Program-made: the position numbers and the translations under genes
Notes under the pieces: model-generated
What the model saw: only the letters and a program-made list of their open reading frames with translations
Databases searched by the model: none
What the model was told of the DNA's origin: nothing
Source of the DNA: a virus
Length of the DNA stretch: 50,724 nt
IMG/VR virus record: IMGVR_UViG_3300036792_000548
Location: 1 to 50,724 of that record
Reading direction: 5' to 3' (one strand)
In this document: piece after piece, positions 1 through 6,744 of the stretch
How positions within the stretch are numbered: the first letter of the stretch is position 1
Layout of the letters: each line of letters starts with the position of its first letter

Positions 1-327
1 CTCGGTTCGCCAGCCGAGGCCGTAGAGCTCGGCGAGCTTCTCCGCGCCCGGCTTGTAGAGCGTGAGCTTCTTCGTGCCGGGGATGATCCCGTAGTCGAGC
101 CCGTCGCGAACGACCTTCACGTGCTCCGTGCCGTCGTTCCACGTCTCGACCCCAGTCTGCGGGCCGTCCATGCACTCCTTCACGAAGGCTTGGAGTCGCT
201 GGAAGCGCTCGATCGCCTCCTTCGGCGAGATGCGCATCACGAGTCCGTCGTAGGCCGGGCTCGGCGAAGACAGGGTCGCGACGGCCGTCGTGCCGTTCGC
301 GTCGGTGAGGGGATCTTGCGCAGTCAT
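1..327 (-). CDS. Conserved phage protein of unknown function, 3' end cut by window edge
   Basis: The ATG at 327 overlaps the upstream stop by ATGA and the frame stays open to base 1, so about 109 N-terminal residues are visible. After a variable first 35 residues comes a segment around residues 70-105 with the pattern DYGIIPGTKKLTLYKPGAEK followed by LAELYGL. I recall this pattern from small phage proteins that often sit in recombination or early modules, but I cannot name a function. It is the sixth gene of the leftward early operon. An integrase or recombination genes could follow to the left, outside the window. Confidence 0.75.
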   Translation of the reverse strand, partial: MTAQDPLTDANGTTAVATLSSPSPAYDGLVMRISPKEAIERFQRLQAFVKECMDGPQTGVETWNDGTEHVKVVRDGLDYGIIPGTKKLTLYKPGAEKLAELYGLGWRTE

Positions 328-683
328 GGTTCGGTTCCGGTCCTTTCGTTCTCGTTCGCGGCGCTCGCCGCCTTCTCGTCCTCGTTCACGATCGCCTCGA
401 GGCGCCGCAGGACGCAGCGCCACGACTCGCGCGTCTCGCCCGCCCACACGCAGCGGTCGAAGACGTTGCTCGCGAGCGTGTGCAGGACCTCGATCGCGTA
501 CGTGCGTGCCGGGACGGCGCCGAGCTGCTCGACGAGGAGCGCGGCCTGCGTCGCCGGCACGTACGTGTCCGATGGCTGCTGCCGGAAGCGCGCCGCCGCG
601 AGCGACGCCATGCACGCCGCGCGGACGGGCCGATCGGCTAGGCGCTGCTCGAGGAGATCGCGCGGATAGGCTCGGTTGGTCAT
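324..683 (-). CDS. Hypothetical protein, leftward early operon
   Basis: The chosen start is the ATG at 683 (MTNRAYPRD), preceded by GGGAGAC as a ribosome site. A longer frame upstream lies inside the neighbouring gene and is rejected. The product has 119 residues, is mostly helical in composition, and contains a stretch of Ala/Leu/Arg-rich helices with two Cys residues. It overlaps its neighbours by four bases at the 3' end and by four at the 5' end, which implies translational coupling. No family is recognised. Confidence 0.72.
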   Translation of the reverse strand: MTNRAYPRDLLEQRLADRPVRAACMASLAAARFRQQPSDTYVPATQAALLVEQLGAVPARTYAIEVLHTLASNVFDRCVWAGETRESWRCVLRRLEAIVNEDEKAASAANENERTGTEP

Positions 684-1141
684 CGACCGTCTCCCTTCGC
701 GGCGGAGTCGGCGGCGGAAGCCGGTTGAAGGTTGGCGCGAGCATGGTTGCCGCGGCATCCGTCATCCGCCGCCGACTTCGGCGCGTCTTTGAGGAGCTCG
801 TCGACGCGGCGGTTCGCCCGTCGCTCTTCACGACGCCACCGCAGATACGCGCGCGCGTGGCGCGAAAGGATCGCCCGCTGTTCGCCTATCCACCTAACGC
901 AGTCCGCGCGACGCGCCGGCAGCGTCGTCTCGGCGAACCACGTCTCGTAATACGCGACGTAGCCGCGCGCGTTGCGGGCCGCATCGAGGTCGCCCTGCGC
1001 GAGCCGCGCGTACGTGCCCGGGCCTTGCTCGACGCGGAGACGGCCGGAGGCGATGAACCCTCGGATCGCTTCCGCGCGCTCGAAAGGGATCGCGATCGGC
1101 GCGGGAGCCGATCCGATCGTGCCGTAGTGGCGGCGGGTCAC
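680..1141 (-). CDS. Hypothetical protein, leftward early operon
   Basis: The start is taken as GTG at 1141 because it gives a GTGA overlap with the upstream stop (1138-1140). A start seven codons earlier is possible. The 153-residue product begins VTRRHYGTIG. It has a central Arg/Ala-rich helical region (roughly residues 60-125) and a small polar C-terminus. It is strongly basic, which would suit nucleic-acid contact, but no known domain is recognised. High third-position GC supports coding. Confidence 0.68.
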   Translation of the reverse strand: MTRRHYGTIGSAPAPIAIPFERAEAIRGFIASGRLRVEQGPGTYARLAQGDLDAARNARGYVAYYETWFAETTLPARRADCVRWIGEQRAILSRHARAYLRWRREERRANRRVDELLKDAPKSAADDGCRGNHARANLQPASAADSAAKGDGR

Positions 1142-1371
1142 GCGGCCTCCGAGTCGCGACACGTCGGACAGCGCGCGATGTCACAATCCTTGATCTCGGT
1201 GACACGCTCGCTGTCGGGCAGCACGAGCTCTCGCGCGGCGTCGACGGCGTCCTCCCACGTGAGACACGCCGACGTGCACTCGACCTCGTGACGCATAGGA
1301 TCGTCCGTGACGATCGCCGCGACGAAGCCGGTGCCGGTCGCGTGGACTTCGATGACGACGGGGAGCTTCAC
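1138..1371 (-). CDS. Hypothetical small acidic protein
   Basis: This 77-residue protein starts MKLPVVIEVHATGTGFVAAI. It contains Cys residues at about 33 and 37 and a C-terminal CDIARCPTC cluster that could bind a metal ion. The N-terminal half looks like a short beta-sheet antitoxin-like or dimerisation fold, but that is only an impression. It overlaps upstream and downstream genes by four bases. Confidence 0.7.
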   Translation of the reverse strand: MKLPVVIEVHATGTGFVAAIVTDDPMRHEVECTSACLTWEDAVDAARELVLPDSERVTEIKDCDIARCPTCRDSEAA

Positions 1372-1646
1372 GGGTCACCTCCGGCGGCGATCACTTCACG
1401 CCCGACGCATCGCCCGACGCATTCGGCTTCGAGCTGCTCGATTCGAGCCTCAAGCATGCCGTTCGCGGTGCGGAGATCGATCACGGCCTGCGCGAGCGCT
1501 TCGAGCTCGGGGCACGTGAGGCCGCCCATGCGCGCGACGCCCTTGCAGGACGCGCCGAGGAGCTTTCGCTCGGCGGCGGAACTGTCAATCGCCGCGCGGA
1601 GGATCTCACGCACGCGCTCGTCGCTGAGCTTCGGGGCGGCGCTCAT
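1368..1646 (-). CDS. Hypothetical protein with C-terminal coiled coil
   Basis: The protein has 92 residues. The N-terminal half (KLSDERVREILRAAIDSS) is helical. Residues 48-75 (LEALAQAVIDLRTANGMLEA and onward) show a heptad pattern typical of a short coiled coil. Function is unknown. It sits in the leftward early operon with a four-base overlap to the next gene and ATGA coupling at its own start. Confidence 0.7.
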   Translation of the reverse strand: MSAAPKLSDERVREILRAAIDSSAAERKLLGASCKGVARMGGLTCPELEALAQAVIDLRTANGMLEARIEQLEAECVGRCVGREVIAAGGDP

Positions 1647-1936
1647 TGGGCCTCCGTGGTGATCGCCGCGAGGCGGATCTCACGCGCGCGGTCTTCGAGT
1701 TCGTCCAAAACGAGCTGACGGGTCAACGCGCTCGACGGCGCGACGCCCGCGATCTGCTCGACGATCTCCCAGCTCGCTTCCGTGAGCCGGCGCGCGACCA
1801 TCGCTTGCGCGAGCGCGTCGTAGGGGCCCTGGCCCTTGCAGTACTTCTTGATGGCCCCGAGGAGGGCGCGGACCTTCGCGTTGCGCGCGCGGGCGGCGCA
1901 CCACTCGCGGAGGTTGATGACGACCGCGCCGCTCAC
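1643..1936 (-). CDS. Hypothetical helical protein
   Basis: The start is GTG at 1936, giving a GTGA overlap with the preceding stop (1933-1935). The longer frame reaching 2080 would lie inside the upstream gene and is rejected. The 97-residue product begins VSGAVVINLREWCAARARNA and is almost all helical, with Ala-rich amphipathic segments. No domain is recognised. It is the second gene of the leftward operon. Confidence 0.68.
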   Translation of the reverse strand: MSGAVVINLREWCAARARNAKVRALLGAIKKYCKGQGPYDALAQAMVARRLTEASWEIVEQIAGVAPSSALTRQLVLDELEDRAREIRLAAITTEAQ

Positions 1937-2274
1937 GACACTGCCTCGATCGCCGCGCCGACGAGCGAGACGATCGTCTCGCTCGTCGGCGCGTTGCTCC
2001 ACGCGTTGAACTCCGGGTACACGGCGACGCAGCCGGACTCGGGCTCGTAGAGCCCCGTCGGGCGCCCGGCGACAGCACACCGCTGCGCTGCGTGAAGACG
2101 CGCGATGCTTGCGATGACGCCGCCCGACCCTTGCACCGGGCCCTCGACGATCGCGCCGCTCGTCGTGCGAATGCGGAACCGCGTCGCCGTCTTGCTCGTC
2201 GGGCGCTGCGCGTGCTCGCCCTTCGCCTTGTTCAGGCCCACCGCCCCAACCGCCGACCGGATTGCCTTGCCCAT
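1933..2274 (-). CDS. First gene of leftward early operon, unknown function
   Basis: The frame extends upstream to a TTG at 2328, but that TTG is the -35 box of the leftward promoter and cannot be translated. The first usable start is ATG at 2274 (MGKAIRSAVG), about 25 bases below the -10 box, with GAAAGG as the likely ribosome site. The product has 113 residues: a basic N-terminus, an SH3-like central segment (TRFRIRTTSGAIVEGPVQG) and an acidic C-terminus. As the promoter-proximal gene it should be made first after derepression. Function is unknown. Confidence 0.7.
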   Translation of the reverse strand: MGKAIRSAVGAVGLNKAKGEHAQRPTSKTATRFRIRTTSGAIVEGPVQGSGGVIASIARLHAAQRCAVAGRPTGLYEPESGCVAVYPEFNAWSNAPTSETIVSLVGAAIEAVS

Positions 2275-2299
2275 TTGCCGCGCCAACCTTTCGAAGGGG

Positions 2300-2339
2300 A
2301 GTATGATTCCCAAAGGAAACGTTGTCAACGGGAAACGCT
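2300..2339 (-). promoter_or_regulatory. Leftward early promoter with operator (pL-like)
   Basis: On the minus strand this reads half-site AGCGTTTCC, then -35 TTGACA (2323-2328), a 17-base spacer and -10 CATACT (2300-2305). The spacer holds the inverted repeat GTTTCC-TTTG-GGAATC (2305-2320). The same 40-bp arrangement recurs at 3305-3344 with 33 identical bases. Repressor binding here would cover the promoter. Confidence 0.85.
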
Positions 2340-2378
2340 AATTTAGTGTGAGGCTATCCCACACGGCACGGGGCCGCC

Positions 2379-2394
2379 TTTTCCTGCGGGAAAC
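2379..2394. promoter_or_regulatory. Operator-like palindrome downstream of repressor gene
   Basis: The sequence TTTTCC-TGCG-GGAAAC has the same 6-4-6 geometry as the operators inside the two early promoters. It lies in the short gap between the repressor stop (2410) and the leftward promoter. It could be an extra repressor site for looping or cooperative binding. A weak role as part of a terminator for the repressor transcript is also possible. Confidence 0.5.
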
Positions 2395-2409
2395 GGTGCG
2401 GCTAGGTGG

Positions 2410-3303
2410 TCAGCCTGCGGCTTTACGGTGCTTCGTACGGCTGCTTTTGGGCGCCGTCGCAGGAGGCTCGGGGGTTTCCCCTCGCGCCTCACGCGCGCGC
2501 GTGAGCTTTTCGGCGGCTTCGGTCATCGCCTGCTCGCGCTCGGCGGCGAGCTTTTTGCGCTCGCGCTCTGCGGCTTCGACCGCGCGCGCGTCGAGGTCTT
2601 CCGCATGCGCGCGACGATGCCGGGCACCGAGGAACGCGTCCCGCCAAAACATGTAGCCCTCTGCCTCGCGGTTCGCATTGAGCTCGAGCGCGTCGAGGAC
2701 GTCTTCGTCCGACGTGTTGTTGAGATTGCGCACATCCGCGTTGGCTTCGGCGCGATGCTCGATGGTGTCCTCGTCGGGGCGCGAGGCCGGCACAAGATTG
2801 CGCCCCACCGACCGCCACCACTCGCGCGCGGACGCGCCTAGCTCGGTCGCGTCGCGCATCTTCAGGCCCAGCGCAAAGGCCTCGGCGAGCGTCTCGCCCA
2901 TAGGCGCGCCACCCCAGACGCGGCGCACCTGCCCGATGGCGAGCCCGCTGCGCCGCGCGATCTCCGTGATGCGCAAGCCCTCTCGGCGCCATGCGCGAAA
3001 GCGGGCGCGCGCGTAGTGGCCGAGTACGACCGGTGAGAGCGGCGCCTCTTCGAACGCGCCTCGCTGTAGCTCGTCGAGCGTGATGCCGAGCTTCTCGGCC
3101 GCGAGCGCGATGGTCTCAAACTCCGGCTTTTTGGTCTCACCGGACTCGATCTTGGAAAGGCCGCCGGGCTCTTTCTCCATGAGGCGGGCGAGTTCGCGCA
3201 GGCCGACGCCGCGCGCTTCCCGAGCCTGCCGGAGCCTTTCGCCGATCCTCACACCGAAACGTTGCCAGGCGGAAACGCTTTCCTCAATCCCTGCCGTTAG
3301 CAT
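2410..3303 (-). CDS. XRE-family lysogeny repressor (cI-like), no peptidase domain
   Basis: The protein has 297 residues. Residues ~18-80 form an XRE/Cro-C1 type helix-turn-helix: ERLRQAREARGVGLRELARL, then GGLSKIESGETKKPEFETIA. A second HTH-like stretch follows at ~110-145 (GLRITEIARRSGLAIGQVRR). The C-terminal third is charged coiled coil ending in a basic tail. There is no LexA/S24 Ser-Lys peptidase domain, so RecA-triggered self-cleavage is not expected. ATG at 3303 is preceded by AGGA, which overlaps the right operator half-site, so the repressor could control its own translation or transcription. Its position between two matching operator-promoters makes the repressor role likely. Confidence 0.85.
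   Translation of the reverse strand: MLTAGIEESVSAWQRFGVRIGERLRQAREARGVGLRELARLMEKEPGGLSKIESGETKKPEFETIALAAEKLGITLDELQRGAFEEAPLSPVVLGHYARARFRAWRREGLRITEIARRSGLAIGQVRRVWGGAPMGETLAEAFALGLKMRDATELGASAREWWRSVGRNLVPASRPDEDTIEHRAEANADVRNLNNTSDEDVLDALELNANREAEGYMFWRDAFLGARHRRAHAEDLDARAVEAAERERKKLAAEREQAMTEAAEKLTRAREARGETPEPPATAPKSSRTKHRKAAG
3271..3283. promoter_or_regulatory. Operator-like inverted repeat inside repressor 5' end
   Basis: GGAAACGCTTTCC contains the same GGAAA/TTTCC half-sites as the early operators but facing outward with a short centre. It lies about 20 bases inside the repressor coding start, where a bound protein could give negative autoregulation. It may also be a chance match within coding sequence. 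Confidence 0.4.
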
Positions 3304-3304
3304 C

Positions 3305-3344
3305 AGCGTTTCCTATTGACGACGTTTCCCAAGGGAATCATATT
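3305..3344 (+). promoter_or_regulatory. Rightward early promoter with operator (pR-like)
   Basis: The element contains half-site AGCGTTTCC (3305-3313), -35 TTGACG (3316-3321), a 17-base spacer and -10 CATATT (3339-3344). The spacer holds GTTTCC-CAAG-GGAATC (3324-3339). Relative to the leftward copy, half-site, boxes and inverted repeat keep identical spacing. The -10 box ends seven bases before the ATG of the next gene, so the transcript should begin at or next to the start codon. Confidence 0.87.
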
Positions 3345-3351
3345 GCGCCCG

Positions 3352-3678
3352 ATGAGCCTTTCGCGCGCGTCGGTGGGTCCGCAGTTCAACGAAGGTTCCC
3401 GGCTGCTCTGGGTGCGGCTGCGCGAGATGAAGCTCAGTTTCTTCGCGGGTGCGAAGCGCGCGGACATCGACCGCACGCAGTTCTATCGATTCGCGTACGG
3501 CGATCGCGTTCCGAGCATGGCGGACGGCGCGAAGATGCGCGACGCGTTCAACATCGCGATCGACGCGTGGTCGCAGAAGCCGACCGCATCCTTCGCGCTC
3601 GTCGACGCGCAGCGCGAGCACGCCGAGGCGATGACGCAGGAGACGACGGCCCCCACCGGCACGCACGACGAGGGCTGA
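3352..3678 (+). CDS. Cro-like HTH regulator, probably leaderless
   Basis: The frame opens at TTG 3316, but that is the -35 box. The ATG at 3352 (MSLSRASVGPQF) lies seven bases past the -10 box, so the mRNA is probably leaderless. An internal ATG at 3427 is a weaker alternative. The 108-residue product has one HTH-like domain at about residues 20-75: LLWVRLREMKLSFFAGAKRA, then FYRFAYGDRVPSMADGAKMR, which matches Cro/C1 helices 2-5 in spacing. The C-terminus is acidic and disordered. By position it is the Cro counterpart to the repressor. Confidence 0.72.
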   Translation: MSLSRASVGPQFNEGSRLLWVRLREMKLSFFAGAKRADIDRTQFYRFAYGDRVPSMADGAKMRDAFNIAIDAWSQKPTASFALVDAQREHAEAMTQETTAPTGTHDEG

Positions 3679-3681
3679 CCG

Positions 3682-3897
3682 ATGGCCTCCCCTCCGCATT
3701 TCGACGCCGCCGACGCTCGCCCGCTGAACGGCAAGATCGCCGTGTCCGTGAAGAACCCGGTCACCGAGTTCGGCGTGACGTGGACGATCTCCAATCGCGT
3801 CGCGCGCGAACTCGCCGCGTCGATCCTCGCATCCGTTGAGGCCAACGAATCCCAAACCGCTGCGGAGAAGTTGTCCGCGGAACCCCGCGGAGGCTGA
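3682..3897 (+). CDS. Small hypothetical early protein
   Basis: The product has 71 residues with a start at ATG 3682, three bases after the Cro-like gene and downstream of GAGGG. The core (IAVSVKNPVTEFGVTWTISN) looks like a beta hairpin followed by a helix (RVARELAASILASVEANE). No family is recognised. It is the second gene of the rightward operon. Confidence 0.68.
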   Translation: MASPPHFDAADARPLNGKIAVSVKNPVTEFGVTWTISNRVARELAASILASVEANESQTAAEKLSAEPRGG

Positions 3898-3900
3898 GCC

Positions 3901-4113
3901 GTGCATAGCGGCAAGCATGCAGCGGCGTTGCGAAACGCGCCGCTGGGCGGAAAAGCAGCACCCAAAACGAGGTGGTTGCATGTTGCACATAAACACGCGG
4001 CGAGTGTCATCCGCACAACGCTGCGCTGTAACCTGAACGACGCTGGGATTCACCACGCGTTCGCACATGAACAAGCGGCGCGGCTGAGCGTCGCGATCGG
4101 AGCGGCGCGATGA
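3901..4113 (+). CDS. Small hypothetical basic protein
   Basis: The start is GTG at 3901 with GGAGG seven bases upstream, and the stop overlaps the next start as ATGA. The 70-residue product is Ala/His/Arg-rich (MHSGKHAAALRNAPLGGKAA) with no recognisable domain. Third-position GC is lower than in neighbours, so the coding call rests on the ribosome site and the four-base overlap. It could be a recently acquired or fast-evolving gene. Confidence 0.5.
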   Translation: MHSGKHAAALRNAPLGGKAAPKTRWLHVAHKHAASVIRTTLRCNLNDAGIHHAFAHEQAARLSVAIGAAR

Positions 4114-4481
4114 GCGCCAACACCCTCACGATCAGCGGCATCGAGGTCGGTCCGACCGCGGGAATGTACCGCTGGCGATCGAAGCATCGCGGCGGGCATC
4201 GCTCCGACAAGCGCCTCACTCCGGTCCAGGCGCGCGCTCTTCTCGCCATCGCGGACTGCATTCGCGAGCGCGGAATTGCACCGACCGGCGTGGAGCTATG
4301 CGATCGACTCGACATCTGCCAGGGCGCCGTCGGTAGCAAAAAGTCTTTCGGGCACCGGTTGTTCTTGGCCCTCGAGAAGAAGGGTTTCGTCGCGCGCGAT
4401 CGACAACACCCAAAGGGCGGGGCTCGCACGGTCCGCGTGATTCGCGATCACGTTGTCGTGCGCCTTGGGGGAATGCCTTGA
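4110..4481 (+). CDS. LexA-like winged-helix DNA-binding protein
   Basis: The protein has 123 residues. Residues ~36-105 match the LexA N-terminal winged helix: LTPVQARALLAIADCIRERG, then IAPTGVELCDRLDI, a helix ending RLFLALEKKGFVARD, and a beta-wing. The serine peptidase half of LexA is absent, so it is a stand-alone DNA-binding module, probably a transcription regulator of the early region. GGAG precedes the ATG at 4110. The stop overlaps the next start (TTGA). Confidence 0.7.
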   Translation: MSANTLTISGIEVGPTAGMYRWRSKHRGGHRSDKRLTPVQARALLAIADCIRERGIAPTGVELCDRLDICQGAVGSKKSFGHRLFLALEKKGFVARDRQHPKGGARTVRVIRDHVVVRLGGMP

Positions 4482-4675
4482 GCACGCGCGCGCCGGTCTT
4501 CGTGTCGTGCCCGCCCGAATCTCGGCACGGACTACCCCGGAAGCCACGGTGCACGCCGCGAGCCGACGTCGAGCACCAATGGTTTCGCGCAGTGCCCGCG
4601 CTCCACAACGTGAGCGTCACGCGCGTTTCGGCGCTGAACGTGGCGCCCGTCCCCACTGAACGAGGTCCACGATGA
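4478..4675 (+). CDS. Small hypothetical protein
   Basis: It starts at TTG 4478, overlapping the preceding TGA, with GGGGGA as the ribosome site, and ends in an ATGA overlap with the next gene. The 65-residue product carries Cys residues near positions 11 and 25 (SCPPESRHGLPRKPRC), possibly metal-binding. Its only support is its fit between two coupled genes and acceptable codon use. Confidence 0.5.
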   Translation: MSTRAPVFVSCPPESRHGLPRKPRCTPRADVEHQWFRAVPALHNVSVTRVSALNVAPVPTERGPR

Positions 4676-4974
4676 CGTCGCAAGAAGAGCTCGAGGCATA
4701 CAACGAGGAGCTCGCCGCGCAGGCCGCGTACGACGACGAGCAGCAGCTCAAGGCCGAGTACGAAGCCGAGCAAGAGGCCGCGTTCGATGACGAGATGCGG
4801 CGCGCCGAGATCAAGGCGCGTCGCGGAGGTCGCACGCGCAGCATCCTCGCGACGCCGGTGATGAGGCCCATTCGCGATCCGGCGACGGGCGACGTCGTCG
4901 ACTTCGGCGTGCAGCTCGTCGCGAACTGGACGCACAAGATGATCGGCGAGCTCTTCTCGCTGGGGCTGCCGTGA
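4672..4974 (+). CDS. Hypothetical protein with acidic coiled-coil N-terminus
   Basis: The protein has 100 residues. Residues 1-45 are Glu/Ala-rich coiled coil (SQEELEAYNEELAAQAAYDD). A basic hinge with RRGGRTR follows, then a beta-rich C-terminus ending in NWTHKMIGELFSLGLP. Function is unknown. Both ends overlap neighbours by four bases. Confidence 0.7.
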   Translation: MTSQEELEAYNEELAAQAAYDDEQQLKAEYEAEQEAAFDDEMRRAEIKARRGGRTRSILATPVMRPIRDPATGDVVDFGVQLVANWTHKMIGELFSLGLP

Positions 4975-5180
4975 GCGCGGCGCGCGCGACGGTGCTCCTC
5001 CGCGGTCGACGCGTGTACGCGGATTCGATCAAGACGAAGGAGCTCTCGCCCGGCGGCGCGGCGATCGTCTACTGCGACGCGGTCGAGCCCTTCTCCGACG
5101 ATTGGGATCGCAACGAGAGGCCGCGCGAGGTGCACCTCACGTTCAACGGCCCGGGCGCCGACCGGGGGCCGCGGCAATGA
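4971..5180 (+). CDS. Small hypothetical beta-rich protein
   Basis: The start is GTG at 4971 (GTGA overlap). The 69-residue product, ATVLLRGRRVYADSIKTKEL then GGAAIVYCDAV, looks like a small beta-barrel. It lies directly upstream of the adenine methyltransferase and overlaps it by four bases, so the two are probably co-expressed. No family is recognised. Confidence 0.66.
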   Translation: MSAARATVLLRGRRVYADSIKTKELSPGGAAIVYCDAVEPFSDDWDRNERPREVHLTFNGPGADRGPRQ

Positions 5181-5788
5181 GCGACCTCGTCGGCCGCGTC
5201 GCGGCGCAACCGAAGACCGTCTACCGCGGGCGACGCGTCAAAAAGCTCCCGCCCGCCGAGCTGCTCGAGCTCACCGACGATCGCTGGACGCCGCGCGCGC
5301 TCTTCGAAGGCCTGCGCGTGCCCTTCACGATCGACGTCGCCGCGTCCGAGAAGAACACGAAGTGCGAGCGCTTCTTCGACCGCGCCGCGGACGGGCTCAT
5401 CCAGTCGTGGGCCGGCGAGATCGTGTGGTGCAACCCGCCGTACTCGAACATCGGCGCGTGGCTCGAGAAGGGTCACGTCGAGATGGCTCGCGGCTGCCGT
5501 CGCGTCACGTACCTCTTGCCCGCGAACCGCACGGAGCAGACGTGGTGGCACGACTTCGTCGAGCCGTGGCGTGACGACGAGCTCGGCATCGAGACGGTCT
5601 ACATCAAGGGCCGAGTCCGCTTCGAGTGCGCGACGGGCGTCGTCAAGAGCGAATCGGGCGCGCGCGGCGGCAAGAAGAACAAGGGCGGGGCGCAGCCTCC
5701 CTTCGCGAGCGTCTTCATCCACTTCACGCAGCCGTGGCGCGTGCCGCTCGTCGTCATGCAGGGCGAGCTCTTCGGGGGCGGCTCGTGA
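5177..5788 (+). CDS. Phage DNA N6-adenine methyltransferase (Dam family)
   Basis: The start is ATG 5177, overlapping the previous stop. The 203-residue product matches the phage Dam-type family (Pfam PF05869 style): DRWTPRALFEGL near residue 35, FTIDVAASEKN at 50-60, DGLIQSWAG, then the catalytic CNPPYSNIGAWLEKG with NPPY at 86-89. The family transfers a methyl group from S-adenosylmethionine to adenine N6. In a phage it would protect DNA from host restriction or mark timing of replication and packaging. Length and motif order are normal. Target site cannot be deduced. Confidence 0.9.
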   Translation: MSDLVGRVAAQPKTVYRGRRVKKLPPAELLELTDDRWTPRALFEGLRVPFTIDVAASEKNTKCERFFDRAADGLIQSWAGEIVWCNPPYSNIGAWLEKGHVEMARGCRRVTYLLPANRTEQTWWHDFVEPWRDDELGIETVYIKGRVRFECATGVVKSESGARGGKKNKGGAQPPFASVFIHFTQPWRVPLVVMQGELFGGGS

Positions 5789-5880
5789 AGCTCAAGCCCG
5801 CAGACGTCGACGCGATCCGCTGCCAGGGGCTCGCGCGTCGCGTTCGCGCGGGCGTGTGGGCGCCGACGGAGGCCGCGTGA
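5785..5880 (+). CDS. 31-residue peptide of unknown function
   Basis: It begins at GTG 5785 (GTGA overlap with the methyltransferase stop) and ends at TGA 5878-5880, which shares its last base with the next ATG. The peptide begins KLKPADVDAIRCQGLARRVR and resembles the first helices of a truncated HTH. Support comes from coupling on both sides and high third-position GC. Confidence 0.5.
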   Translation: MKLKPADVDAIRCQGLARRVRAGVWAPTEAA

Positions 5881-6011
5881 TGCCGCGCTTCGTCGACGTC
5901 GCGATCGATCGCTTCATCGTGCCGATCGTCGCTTTCACGGTCGTCTTGCCGGCGCTCGTCGTCTGGCACGTCGCGACGCAGCGCGATCGCGCGCGCCGAG
6001 GTTGGCGATGA
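5880..6011 (+). CDS. 43-residue single-span membrane peptide
   Basis: It starts at ATG 5880. Residues ~12-32 (FIVPIVAFTVVLPALVVWHV) form one hydrophobic segment, followed by a basic tail, which predicts N-out or loop topology with a cytoplasmic C-terminus. Its stop overlaps the next start by ATGA. Role unknown: possible membrane-targeted early effector or superinfection exclusion peptide, by analogy only. Confidence 0.6.
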   Translation: MPRFVDVAIDRFIVPIVAFTVVLPALVVWHVATQRDRARRGWR

Positions 6012-6514
6012 TCGTCCTCTCGAAGGCGTCGCTCGTCGCGGGCCTGCTCGGGCTCGCCATGCTGCACGACGGCACGGCGCTGCACGCGCCGATCGCGCGG
6101 CTCGCCGATGTCGTCGACGCGATCGCAAGCGCCGCGCTCCGCACCGAGGACCCGGCGCGCTGGGCGGCGATCCTCGACGTGTGGGGCGGCTACGAGACGG
6201 CGTACGGCGGAGGCCTCGGCGCGCTCGCCGCCGGCGGCTGCCCGGGCACGCCGATCGGCACGCTCTGCTCGCGCGATCGCGGCGCGAAGTTCTGCGGCCC
6301 GTGGATGACCTCGTGCGGTCGCGTTCCGCGCGGCGCCACGCTCGAGGACGAGGCGGCGATCGCGATCGCGATGTTTCGCGAGAGCTTCGCCGCGTGCGCC
6401 GCCTTCCCCTTCTCGTTCTACGCCGCCGGCGACTGCGCCTCGCACGACGTCGTCACGTTCCGCATCCCCATCGTCGCGGCCGAGACCGCGGCGCTCGCAG
6501 GAGTTTCGCCATGA
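6008..6514 (+). CDS. Exported protein with lysozyme-like Cys-rich fold (tentative)
   Basis: The start is ATG 6008 (ATGA overlap). Residues 1-25 (MIVLSKASLVAGLLGLAMLH) look like an export signal or membrane anchor. A region with conserved Cys and Gly follows: VWGGYETAYGGG, then GGCPG, CSRDRGAKFCGPWMTSCGR, and near the end FRESFAACAAF and FYAAGDCASHD. The spacing, with Glu in GGYETAYGG, recalls soluble transglycosylase-like proteins of phages that have a GPWQ-type motif. The enzymatic call is an inference and an early-operon cell-wall enzyme would be odd. Confidence 0.55.
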   Translation: MIVLSKASLVAGLLGLAMLHDGTALHAPIARLADVVDAIASAALRTEDPARWAAILDVWGGYETAYGGGLGALAAGGCPGTPIGTLCSRDRGAKFCGPWMTSCGRVPRGATLEDEAAIAIAMFRESFAACAAFPFSFYAAGDCASHDVVTFRIPIVAAETAALAGVSP

Positions 6515-6744
6515 AGCGCAAGAGCAGCCCTCTCCATCGCACCGACCGCGTCCCCGTCCCGCCCGAGCTTCGGCTCGAGTTGGCGCGTCTCGACGTCGCG
6601 CTCGGGCGCAAGCGCACCGCGGCGCTCGCGAAGTGCAGCGTCGATCTCGTCGCAGAGCTCACGACGCCGTACGCGCTCGTCCTGCCCACGACGATCGAGC
6701 GCGCGCGCGCCGCGCTCGCCGAGAGCGCATCGGAGGTCGCGTGA
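6511..6744 (+). CDS. Small hypothetical helical protein
   Basis: The 77-residue product is helical and basic at the N-terminus (MKRKSSPLHRTDRVPVPPEL). It is encoded with four-base overlaps to both neighbours. No domain is recognised. It lies between the exported protein and a tiny membrane peptide. Confidence 0.65.
   Translation: MKRKSSPLHRTDRVPVPPELRLELARLDVALGRKRTAALAKCSVDLVAELTTPYALVLPTTIERARAALAESASEVA

Noticed and set aside
2275-2328. N-terminal extension of the first leftward gene from TTG 2328 (and likewise 3316 for the Cro-like gene)
   Set aside because: These TTG codons are the -35 boxes of the early promoters, so they are not transcribed.
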